Below are positions 34,774-45,900 of a stretch of DNA of 64,000 nucleotides, piece after piece (position 1 is the stretch's first letter; each line of letters opens with the position of its first letter). The DNA lies in NCBI GenBank assembly GCA_009363875.1, contig CM018690.1:10652788-10716787 (forward strand). The letters run 5' to 3'. The position numbers and the translations under genes were made by a program. Under the pieces are notes generated by a model, which was not told the origin of the DNA, searched no databases, and saw only the letters and a list, made by a program, of their open reading frames with translations. This stretch comes from Mikania micrantha (lineage: Eukaryota; Streptophyta; Magnoliopsida; Asterales; Asteraceae).

Positions 34774-34937
34774 TAACATAATATTAATGTCATATGTAGA
34801 TGTACATAAATAAAAGTTAGCAAATGTCGGGTTGTAAAAGTACAAATTACGGATATTTTCATTTTATAGTTTTGTTAAAAAATGTGTTTTATTAATGAAT
34901 GTTGTCCGAACAAAGCATTATAGTAGAGGTAATGTAA

Positions 34938-35501
34938 GGTGGTGTTTGTTTTTTAGAGGCAAAACGTCTACAGTCTGCGGACCACATCTGCAGACCTTTT
35001 TTGCAAAAGAGGTGAACCAAACCTCTGCTTATGAAAGGCTAGGTGGTGTTTGATTTTTCAGAAGAGCTCACCATCATCTCCGCCCTATCTCTGGCAGCCA
35101 TCAACCACTGTGGAGTGCAGGTCGGGACAGCGACCGGTGGAGGAGAGTGAGACAGCGGTGGAGGACAACGACCGGTGGAGGAGAGTGGTGGTGGAGAAGA
35201 GCAACCGGTGGAAGAGAGCGTCGGTGGAGGATAGCACCGGTGGAGGTGGTGGGTTGGTGGGGCGCTGATTGGGAAGGATAAGGGGCTTTGGTTTTTTAAC
35301 CTAAATTTTGAAGAAAATGTTAGAAGTTTTTAGAAGAGCTTGGTCCATGTCTGCCTCAAAAAGAGGACAGACAGACGTTTTTAAATGAAATATCTTCCAA
35401 AAAACAAACACACTGTAGACCTTGACCTCTTCCCGTGATCTGCGTGGCGCAGTCATAAGAGGTCAGGAAGACTTTTTTTTTTAAAAAAAACAAATAGTAC
35501 C
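34938..35501. mobile_element. Second PIF/Harbinger-like element with GC-rich insert
   Basis: Left terminus GGTGGTGTTTGTTTTTT, right AAAAACAAATAGTACC (decayed), both flanked by TAA (34935-34937, 35502-35504). The subterminal text (GTCTGCGGACCAC, GCGCAG) matches the 34070 element. A further internal copy of the terminus (GGTGGTGTTTGATTTTT) is at 35042. The centre holds an ACCGGTGGAGGAGAG minisatellite (35125-35255), GC-rich against the surroundings, possibly also captured DNA. Confidence 0.7.
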
Positions 35502-35504
35502 TAA

Positions 35505-36070
35505 GATACTTTAATCAACTTTGATGGAGTCATGTACAATTGATTTTGTTTAGTTGAATTGCATATTTATTGAAAAAAAGAGACAAGTTCGGGGATGGGA
35601 TTTGGTTATAACAGGTTCTTTTTAGTAACTATAAAAATTAAGAATAATAAAAAAAACAAGGGGCATTTGGTTATGGTAGAGAATTAGAGAATGTGGTAGA
35701 AAAAAATGGTGAACGCCACCATGAGGCACCCCTCATAGACCGGTCCCATGACCAAGATGAGGGAGGTAAATCGTGTGAGCCGGAGAATGTGGTAAGGTTG
35801 GTTTATAATGGAAACATAAGCAAGGAAGAAAGTGTTCGTCACGATAAGTAAAAAAATGACCTATTTAGAAAAGGGTTGTGGTGAAATGTCAATTATATCA
35901 TTCAAAGGGGGGCAAAAGGGATAAGTGGAGATTGAATGAATCTAACAGGTTGAATTGGGTTAACTAGTTACCACAAAACCAAGTATTATTATAAGATATC
36001 TTTCCTATATGTGTTACAGTCATTCAGGGGTGGATTTTGGACGCATTCTTTGCTTAGTGGGGGCACCTTG
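35505..36070. other. No gene recognised
   Basis: 35660-35990 has loosely inverted ends (GGCATTTGGTTATGG and TTACCACAAAACCAAG) that might be another MITE, too weak to call. Confidence 0.4.
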
Positions 36071-36768
36071 TGTGACAACCAGTACGGAATCGTCAGGAGA
36101 CATGACGGTAGTACATCATTACAGGCTTTAAATATAAATACTTAAGTGTATTTATATAACAAGCTATGAAACAAAGTACAAAACAACGAAACAATTGTGG
36201 TATCACATAACAAGATGAGCTGAAACAACAAAATGACATTGTGTGCGAAAGACAGAACCACAACAGTCGTAGGACATATCTTCTGATAATAAAGATCAGA
36301 TGACTGAGAATCTAATTAGAAAAGACAACTGAATGAGAATAATCACAACAAAACTTATAAACGATTGTGAGGATATAACTATTTAATAATAATCCGATAT
36401 CATTACGTAAATGTTAGGCCGACAGCATATTCGTGTGGATGACGATTCACACGAATATATTTGGTAGTTTGATATTTTGAGTGATATCTGGTAAATAGAA
36501 TACCAAATCAGAAGGTGAAACTAACGTCGTGTTTGAATAGTTAGCGCTCTGTGGCGGAAGTTGCGTGATCTGACAAAACGATAAAAATAAACGTTTTCGA
36601 ACTTTAAAATAACAAAAAGAAAATATGATAATATTTATTAGGAATTACTACCTAAAAAGATTTAATTTAAATTATTTTATAAAAATCCTATGTAATTAAC
36701 GTAACGTGTCGAAACAATACGTTTTTCTAAAACCGAACGAGACCGAGTATGCGTGTAAAGACCAGGAC

Positions 36769-36776
36769 TATAAAAG
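36769..36776 (+). promoter_or_regulatory. Probable TATA box of the oldest LTR
   Basis: GGACTATAAAAGCCCCC, followed by CCTTCTTTCTCC. Confidence 0.65.
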
Positions 36777-37085
36777 CCCCCTTTTTCCTTCTTTCTCCTT
36801 TTTCGATGTTTTTGGTGTCAAAACGCTCCCTCTCAACCTCTAGAAGAAGGATGTACAAAGGATCCACTCCATAACAACTCCAAACGATCAGCATTCTAGT
36901 GAGAAGGTTCAGCATTTTAGGGTTTTCATCTATCCAAGATATTTGAACTTATAACCAGTTTTGACGCCATTAAACTTGATAAACTCGAGTTGGGGACGAA
37001 TCTAAAACTCTTGGAACACATTAGATTAAAGATTGGAAGGCTGGTAATGGATGAATAGGGGCTGGATATTAGTATCAATGCAATA

Positions 37086-37700
37086 TCTTCCTCCACAAAG
37101 ATGGTATCGACGAGCCTTGGTAAAGTAACAATTTAACCGTAGAAATTGATAAGTTCGATGACCCACAGCTCACACCCTCATCGATATTGTCATGTTCGAT
37201 GTAATCCAAGTGTTATGCAACAAGAACCATCGATATTATAGTATCGGTGAGCAAGAGGTTATCGATACTAACAAGTGTCGAACTTGTTAGTATCGACAAG
37301 GTTGTTGAGTTTAAAAAGTGGATGATCGATACTAGCCCATCGATACTGCAAGGATTCCATCGATACTTCTAAGGCTATGAAGTCCAAGTTGAATGAAACA
37401 AACCTCCTTCGATATTAACAAATTCGGTGACCAAAGTATCGATGCCAGGTTATATCGAATCAATAGTATTGATGGGAAGATGGTGAACCATTTAAGGCTT
37501 GTGTTGATACTATTAGTATCGACACTGCCTTCCTCAGCTGCCCAACGATTCCATAACAAACCATTAGTTAAATTCAAGAAGATCAGACATAAATTGAGAC
37601 AAATAAATTAGATATTAAGGATCAACCACATGTTTGATATTGATGGGTGTTCGAAATTTCCTAAGTGTGGGAATATCAATACTATAGTATCGATGCCTCC
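37086..37700 (+). repeat. ATCGATAC dispersed array
   Basis: About 20 variants of (T)ATCGATACT/AGTATCGATG at irregular spacing and in both orientations, in the LTR position where its relatives carry CGAACC. The small ORFs here are by-products. Confidence 0.75.
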
Positions 37701-38242
37701 TTCCTTAGCCAATTTCCAGCCTTCAATACTAGACCAACAGTGCAACTTCTTTGATTTAGTAACAAATAATCATTGGGTGATTAAATGGAAAAAAAAGGGA
37801 TTGGGCGACACTAAACTTAGAAACTTGAATTCAAGTGTTTAAAACTTAGAAATTTTCATAATCTAAACCTAAGTTTAACTAAAACACCAAATACAATCCC
37901 ATGTTAATGATCTAGAAAGATTAACCAGGAAACATTTTAGAAGATGGTATTAAGCATGAAAAGAGTTTTATAAAACAATCTGGGCATTCTTTTATTAGTA
38001 TGATATACATGAGTTTTAAAAGTAATATGTTGTCTTTTAAATAACACAAACACACATCTTTAACATGAGTCAAAGTTTTATTCAATTCTTAATAATATTT
38101 CAATAAGGGGTAATAGTATAAGGAATACATAGACCAACTTAGCAACACACCAAGGATTAGGACATATCACTTAGTCTAATAAATTAGACATTTCTTTTAT
38201 CATATAGAAAATATTAATAACCGACACAAACTAGGATGGAAC

Positions 38243-39842
38243 TGTAACATCAGTGCCGGAACCGTCACCGGAACAGTGATCTCTACGGTACATGAACAGT
38301 AAATCAGGTACGTATTTCAGTTAACAATTGTATATCATTTTCATTTCATATTATCAAATCACAGTTCAGATTCGATTCATAAAACAAAGTTCAGAACAAT
38401 GGTTCTTGAGTCAGATAATTCTTTGACAATACAGAACCATCATGTGATTACTTGTTTAGGAATTATTATGTATAAACGTATGTGAGACTTAAAAGAACAA
38501 AACACACGAATATTGTTACGTGAATGCTAAATTGACGGGATATTCGTATAGGTGACGATCTGTACGAATAAATCTGAAAGTTTAACGTTCTGAATGATAT
38601 TCTATATTTAGAAAACAAGATTGAAAAGTATAGTTATCGCCGTGTTCGTACGGGTGACGATTCGAACGAATACGCGCGACGACCGTACATTTCGATTTAA
38701 ACAGTAAATTAATATTTTTAAATTAAAATAAATAGAATATTTTAGTTAATTTATTAGGAATCACAACCTGGAATAATTAAACGATTTCTACTTTAAAATC
38801 GTGTCGTGTCGTCGCGAAAACTACGCGAACCGACATTGTACGCGAAACAGAACGAGACCGAACAACCGGATATATTCTAAATCATTAAATGAAACATTTA
38901 TGTCACCACCTACCACCACCACCTCCATTCTTGCTCTCATTCACGTTTTACCCTCTCTCTCTCTAAGAAATTGTTCTCCACCTTCTCTCTAGAAGAACTC
39001 ACTCGTTTCAAGTCGGATTCGATCAAATTTGGTGTCATAACAATCCTCTTGTTGCGTAGATCACGGAAGTACAGTTTATTCAAGCTCCCATCCACGAAAG
39101 TTGAGGTAATTTCCAGTTGTATATTCGGCTTAGTGTGTGTGTTTCACGATTCATATAGGTTTTGCATTATTAATCGATTTTAAGCCCTTAAAACAGTGGG
39201 TTAAGGTGTTATACATGTTTAGATATTGTTAGGAATGGGTTTGTGTAACAGGTCAGGCCATCTAGAGTGAAGATGCTGATGCCTAAACCTTTACAGGTTC
39301 GTGGAACCCTCGGCCGAAACCAACAGCCCTTAGCCGAACCTTTTGTGGTTGGGCGAACCCTCTGCAGCCGAACCCTGCCCCTCTGTAACCGAACCTGCTA
39401 CGAACCTGTAAGCACCCTGCAGTGAACCTGTGGCTTCAACTACCCATGGCCGAACCTTTAAGGTCACCGAACCCTAGGATTTGCAGACGAACCATTGGAA
39501 GGGAATGAACGAACCTTAGGCAACTGGCACTAGACGAACCATCCCTTGGAGCGAACCTTAGGATCACCGAACTATCTCCTGGATGCCGAACCCTAGGACC
39601 CCGAACCTTGCATGCCGAACCATGGCCATGCAACTCACGAACCAAAGGTGGCGAACCCTGTACGGACCGAACCTTTCCAGATTAGCCGAATCAATTGCCA
39701 AACCTTTGCACCCCGCAACTGGCAGCGAACCTGAGTGTTATATCGTGAACCAGCCAAGCCTTAGTAGGAACGAACCTAGATCCCTTGGGGAGTTAGCCGA
39801 ACCTTATCTTTTCTAAGTTTAGTCGAACCTAATGGTTAGGGC
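38243..39842 (+). mobile_element. Plus solo LTR, left part (TSD GGAAC), split by E3
   Basis: Starts TGTAACATCAGTGCCGG and continues after E3 at 51978, ending CTCGGGGTGTGACA at 54408. GGAAC flanks it at 38238-38242 and 54409-54413. Together ~4.0 kb, similar in start, CGAACC array, intron-like signals and end to the 22812 LTR. It is a solo LTR: no internal region is present. E3 landed inside its CGAACC array, duplicating AGGGC. Confidence 0.9.
39296..39836 (+). repeat. CGAACC array in the split solo LTR
   Basis: About 30 CGAACC words, many as GCCGAACC; the array continues beyond E3 at 51980-52010. The ORFs on both strands across it are artefacts. Confidence 0.88.
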
Positions 39843-40134
39843 TGTAACACACCGACCGGCGGCGGAAACGTCGGGATGCCACGAGGGATGTGTAGATTGT
39901 TCAAAAGCTCGTGGGCATCTAAATCAAATCATCATATATCATTCAATCAACCAAAATAATTACACAAAAATCATGTTCATCATGAATTAAGTACAATCAA
40001 TTACACAAAAGAATTAGCTAAATTAACTAAATCCTAATCGCCAGAATTTTAGTTAATTAGCTAAGTCCAAGATCCTATATGATGATGTCCAAAATAGAAG
40101 AGATCATCCTCTTCATCCTACTTGTCTCCATCAC

Positions 40135-40924
40135 CTGAAACATGTAAGAAAATCAAGTGTCAACTACAAAGTAGTTGGTGAGTAATCATAAGTTTTATAC
40201 TTAAAATAGTTTTTATAAAATGAATTTAAAAGTTTAAGTTTAAAAATGGTTTTATAAAAAGTTTAGATAAAATGAGTATAAATGCTTATGATTTTCTTGG
40301 AAAATCCACAATATTACCTGTATGAGATAATCCAATCAATCTCCAAACTCAACAATCAAACACATACACAATCAAATTATCACATAACAATCAGTCATAA
40401 TCAATCACAAATAATCATAGTCAAACATAGATAATCAATCCACAAACTAATCAACCAATCTCATCAATTATATTCTCAAATAATGTTCGTGACTATACAT
40501 GATCATTATGTAAATAACATAAGTTAAATACATGATTCATGGAGTGATCGCTAACCACGTGACAATACATGAAGTCAAAGCATTTAACCGAAGTCAAAGG
40601 CAATGCTTCACAGAGTGGAAACAATCCACGTGACAATACATGATGTCAAAGCAATTAACCGGAGTTAAGAGCGATGACTCTCGAAGTTTGTGACAATACA
40701 TGTAATCTTTGTTATTGACCAAAGTCAATAACAATGTTTACACGGTTATAAAATATTAATCAGTGATAATCCATAATTAATGATAATTCAATATTGTGAG
40801 TATCATATTGATAAACAGGTATTAACCTTGAGTTATCAAAATAATATTTGAATTTGGTATACATGCTTCACCTCCGAGTTTTAAAACAAAACAGTTTAAA
40901 GAAAGGGAGGTTATGAGAACTCAC
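40135..40924 (-). other. Putative LTR intron, E3 3' LTR
   Basis: Sense CTTCAG/GTGAGTTCTC and ACATGTTTCAG/GTGATGG. The donor complement ACTCACC is at 40177-40183. The same pair is in the 5' LTR at 50097 and 49308. Confidence 0.5.
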
Positions 40925-41095
40925 CTGAAGTCCTTAGTATCTGTGTTCTCGTATTATGCGCGCTCACCGTTTTCGTACTAATGTTGTATTCACAGTCCTG
41001 TGTTTGATTAAATGTTATCTAGAGTTATGATCCCTTATTTGATTGTTCTTTTTGAAATCTAAGTTGTTAATTGAGTTGGTGTAGTGAAAATGACT

Positions 41096-41600
41096 CATTC
41101 TTGTGATTTTCATAAGAATGGCTCATGCTAATGAGTTTTCACCCAAATGAGTCATCCTCCCGAATGAGTCCCGAATGAGTCCCGAATGAGTCATTCTCCG
41201 AATGAGTCCCGAATGAGAGTCATTCTCCGAATGAGTCCCGAATGAGAGTCATTCTCCGAATGAGTCCCGAATGAGTCATTCTCCGAATGAGTCTCCCGAA
41301 TGAGTCCCGAATGAGTCATTCTCCGAATGAGTCCCGAATGAGTCATTCTCCGAATGAGTCTCCCGAATGAGTCCCGAATGAGTCATTCTCCGAATGAGTC
41401 CCGAATGAGTCATTCTCCGAATGAGTCCCGAATGACTCATTCTCCTGACTCATACTCCACTCATTCTCCCGACTCATACTCCACTCATTCTCCTGACTCA
41501 TACTCCACTCATTCTCCCGACTCATACTCCACTCATTCTCCCGACTCATACTCCACTCATTCTCCCGACTCATTCGGCGAATGGCTCATACTCATGGGTC
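41096..41600 (-). repeat. CGAATGAGTC/GACTCAT array in E3 3' LTR
   Basis: The first part (to ~41430) repeats CCGAATGAGTC with TCATTCT spacers. The second part (41430-41570) repeats a ~23-bp CCGACTCATACTCCACTCAT unit with ATGAGTC inverted to GACTCAT, so the array folds back on itself. Contains many TGAGTCA words. ORFs here on both strands are artefacts. Confidence 0.9.
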
Positions 41601-42884
41601 ATTCGCCCGAACGGGTTTTCAGCCATGGGAGTAGATGATTTCGAGGTATAGTCGTATATATAGTCGTTTTGAGTGGGTTTAGATGAGTAAACTCATTTAG
41701 AAGGTGTATGGGTCGAAAAAGTGATGTTTTGAACCGGTTAAAGTTCGGTTTTTGTCGGGTTGTAGAAAACCCTAAAAAAACGTACCTTCTCACTAAGATT
41801 TCGAGAGTTTGAGGTGGAGATAGGACCGATCCTTTGTACTTTCGTGTAGAGGATGTCGAGATCTTCGATTTGGCGCAAGAATGAGGTGATTTGGTTGAGT
41901 TTTGAGTGAGTTATGGTAGAGAGAAGGTAGAGAGAGAAAGTGGTGACGGGTTTAGGGTTTAAGTGAGAGAGTGTGTGTGTAAAAATGAGGAAGAAGATGG
42001 TGATCTTCTTCCTTATAACGCGTATTATTGCCCCGTGACCGGTCTCGTTTTTATCGCGATAAAATATAATAAATGATCGGTTATGCTCGGTTTTTAACGA
42101 AAACATATTTAAACATAACATGAATAAATAATTGAATTTCATTAATTAAAATGATTTAAATAATTTTATTTCGTAAAACGATTTCATTTTATTTTTACAA
42201 AATTAATTATTTTAAATAACTGATTTACTCGGTTTTGCTTTACGTTGTGATTCCTAATAAACGTTTTCAGTTTTAATTTATTAATTTTAATATCGTTTGA
42301 TATTATTTAATTATTTCGTCGAAACGCGTCACTCGCGTACGTATTCGTAAAGATCGTCACCTTTGCGAATTCGTCGCTCGTATCGTGTTTCGATTCGATT
42401 TACGATTTATTGAATATCGTTTCAGAATATTATTCCTAATAATTATATTCGTGTGAATCGTCACTCACGCGAATACATTTATTAAGTTAATATTTCTGAA
42501 TTAATATTCGTGTTTAGATAACGTTCGTAACCTCACCATCGCGTAATCAGTTCCATTATTTTATAAATTTTAATATTAAAATTCCCAAACCAAAACCCAT
42601 ATTCATTTTTATTCCGAACCAACAATCATCATTTTCAATAATATTACTGCGATAAACTCTCTGGTTCTGTTTAGTTGGGTTACAACTAAACTTCCCATGG
42701 TTTACGCGTATAATATGTGTTATAATCATGTATACCATTAACAGTGATAATAATCAATAATATCAATAAATAGTCCATTATCATTATTAATAAAAATTCT
42801 TTGGTCGTAATAGTACAATCGTACGGATGTACGGATGTACGGATGTACGGATGTACGGACAACCTAAAGTACAGTGATGTTACA

Positions 42885-42920
42885 GTCTCCCCTAGTTAAA
42901 GGAATTTCGTCCCGAAATTC
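42885..42920 (-). other. E3 polypurine tract and adjacent hairpin
   Basis: Sense ACTAGGGGAGAC abuts the 3' LTR start TGTAACATC. Just upstream, GAATTTCG-GGA-CGAAATTC (42902-42920) is a perfect 8-bp hairpin that overlaps the pol stop codon. Confidence 0.85.
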
Positions 42921-45900
42921 AACTTGGAGTGACCGTAGTAAATAATTGTGGGTACTTAAGCTTCATCTGATCTTCTCGCTCCCACGTAAATTCTGGACCC
43001 CGCTTCGATTCCCAACGTACTTTGACAATTGGAATTCTACTGCGTTTGAGTTGTTTAACCTCACGATCCATTATCTCTACTGGTTTTTCAACAAAATGCA
43101 TGGTATCATCGATGCGAATGTCATCGAGTGATACCTGAAGATCCTGATCAGCTAAGCACTTCCTTAGATTGGACACGTGAAACGTCGGGTGCACGTTGCT
43201 AAGTTCATTAGGAAGTTCTAACTTGTAAGCAACCTTCCCGATCCGTTCAAGGATCTTAAAAGGGCCAACGTAACGTGGAGCAAGTTTCCCCTTCTTTCCA
43301 AATCGAACAACGCCCTTCCAAGGCGACACTTTAAGCAATACCATATCTCCAACTTCAAACTCTAAAGGTTTCCTTCGTTTATCCGCGTAGCTCTTCTGTC
43401 GACTGCGAGAAGCTAACAGATTGTCGCGGATCTGGCGGATCTTGTCAGTCGTTTCCTGAATAATCTCTGGACCAGTGATCTGCGAATCGCCGACTTCGGT
43501 CCAACAAATAGGTGACCGACATTTCCTGCCATATAGAGCTTCAAACGGTGCCATACCAATGCTCGCGTGATAACTGTTGTTATACGAGAACTCAACCAAT
43601 GGTAAATGGCTATCCCAATTGCCACCGAAATCGATGACACAAGCTCTTAACATGTCTTCTAGGGTCTGAATCGTTCGCTCCGTTTGACCATCTGTTTGAG
43701 GATGATAAGCAGTGCTAAGATCCAGTCTTGTTCCAAAGGCTTCATGAAGTGATTCCCAAAACCGTGCCGTGAAACGAGCATCACGATCCGATATTATGCT
43801 TAAGGGAATACCATGTCGGCTAATAATCTCATCAATGTAGATACGCGCTAACTTCCGCACAGGGTATGTTTCGCGTATCGGCAAGAAGTGAGCCGACTTG
43901 GTCAATCTATCAACAATTACCCAAATACTATCCTTACCGTTCGTGGTTCGTGGGAGTTTGGTAATAAAATCCATGGAAATATTCTCCCACTTCCACATCG
44001 GTATCTCTGGTTGTAACAACAATCCTGAAGGTCGCTGGTGTTCTGCCTTGACTTTAGCACAGTTAAGGCACTTAGACACATATTCAGCAATATCCTTCTT
44101 CATTCCAGGCCACCAGTACAAGCCCCTAAGGTCTTGATACATCTTGTCAGAACCTGGATGGATTGAGTAACGAGACTTATGAGCTTCATCCATGATCAGC
44201 ATCCTAAGATCACCACGGTTCGGTATCCACAACCGATTCAAGTAATACATTAAACCGTCATCTTTAATCTCCAATAAGATTTCAGCCCCGCAAGACATCT
44301 CATTTTTCAAGTTATCCTGAGCTAATGAGAGTTGTTGGGCTGTGAGAACATCATTACGGAGGTTAGTGTGCACTCGGACACTATGAATCTGAACTTGACT
44401 TTTGCGACTAAGAGCATCTGCTACGACATTCGCCTTGCCAGGATGGTAGCGAATTTCGCAGTCATAATCATTTAACAGTTCAACCCATCTCCGTTGTCTC
44501 ATATTAAGCTCCTTTTGATTGAGAATATGTTGCAAACTTTTATGATCAGTAAACACTACACACTTAGTGCCATAAAGATAATGTCTCCATATCTTCAAAG
44601 CAAACACGACTGCACCAAGTTCCAAGTCGTGTGTAGTGTAGTTTTTCTCGTGAATCTTCAGCTGCCTTGATGCATAAGCCACAACCTTTCCCCGTTGCAT
44701 GAGAACACAACCGAGACCTAGGTTAGATGCATCACAATAGACTACAAAATCATCATTTCCATCAGGCAGTGTCAAGACAGGAGCATCACAAAGTTTCTGC
44801 TTCAGAGTCTGAAATGCCTCTTCTTGCTTTGGTCCCCACTCATACGGCTTATTCTTCTGTGTCAAAGAAGTGAGAGGGACAGCAATCCGGGAGAAATTTG
44901 AAATGAACCGCCGATAGTAGCCGGCAAGTCCGAGAAACGATCGAATCTCCGTCGGTGTCTTCGGTGTACTCCAATTCTTCACCGCATCAATCTTTGCAGG
45001 ATCCACGTGCACACCATATTCGTTGACTATGTGCCCCAAGAATTGAACTTCCTTAAGCCAAAATTCACATTTAGAGAATTTGGCATACAGTCGCTCTTCT
45101 CTCAGAATCTTCAAAACCAACTTAAGGTGTTTCTCGTGTTCCTCTTTGGTCTTTGAGTAGATCAGAATATCATCAATGAATACAATCACAAATTTATCCA
45201 AGTATGGCCTGCAAACACGGTTCATGAGATCCATGAAAACCGCAGGTGCATTGGTAAGGCCGAAAGGCATTACCAGAAATTCATAATGGCCATATCTTGT
45301 CCTGAAAGCTGTCTTGGGAATATCATCATCATGTACGCGAAGCTGATGATACCCAGACCTAAGATCGATCTTTGAAAACCATGCCGAGCCTTGAAGCTGA
45401 TCGAAGAGATCATCGATGCGCGGCAGTGGATATCGATTCTTGATAGTCAACTTGTTCAATTCGCGGTAGTCGATGCACATTCGGAACGACCCGTCCTTTT
45501 TCTTGACAAACAGGACCGGTGCACCCCATGGTGAATGGCTCGGGCGAATAAATCCCTTATCGGTAAGTTCTTGCAGCTGACTCGCCAATTCTTGCAACTC
45601 CGAAGGCGCAAGTCTATAAGGAGCTTTGGCGACTGGGTTCGCACCAGGCACTAAGTCAATTCGGAACTCAACTTGACGTTCTGGTGGAAGACCCGGCAAA
45701 TCGTCTGGAAAGACTTCTGGGAAATCTCGTATCACTGGAACATCTTCTATCTTCTTTCCTTTCTCTTTCTTCTCCACAATATGAGCTAAAAATGCTATAC
45801 ATTTCTTCCTAAGGTACTTGTGTGCTTTAGTGCAAGACATTAGCTTAAGACCTTTACTAGCAGTTTCTCCAAATATTCTCAAGGTTTCACCCGAAGGTAA

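Larger units (their letters stand above)
36071..38242 (+). repeat. Oldest LTR of the nest, left half
   Basis: Starts TGTGACAACCAGTACGG. TATA box TATAAAAG at 36769 (about 700 nt in), with a CT-rich patch after it, then an ATCGATAC array. It is interrupted at 38242 by the solo LTR and resumes at 54409. The TSD copy GGAAC (38238-38242) belongs to the inserted solo LTR. Confidence 0.7.
39843..42884 (-). repeat. E3 3' LTR (3042 bp)
   Basis: In sense it runs TGTAACATCACTG ... GGGGTGTTACA (left end carries TGTAACACACCG on the plus strand). TATA-like CGTTATAAGG at 42012-42019 (about 870 nt in), CGAATGAGTC array, donor 40924, hairpin triplet 40541-40745, donor complement 40177-40183, acceptor 40135, terminal stem CCGAC/GTCGG. 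Confidence 0.95.

Noticed and set aside
35660..35990. Possible further MITE with GGCATTTGG-like ends
   Set aside because: Inverted ends match poorly and no target duplication was found.
41150..41600. Regular CGAATGAGTC units could look like a CRISPR-type array
   Set aside because: Units are short, spacing is irregular, there is no leader or cas gene, and the array lies inside a plant LTR and recurs in its sister LTR.
41343..41638. ORFs on both strands with MSRENEW or NESRMSH protein repeats (also 50325-50743)
   Set aside because: By-products of the repeat array, open on both strands; no independent coding evidence.
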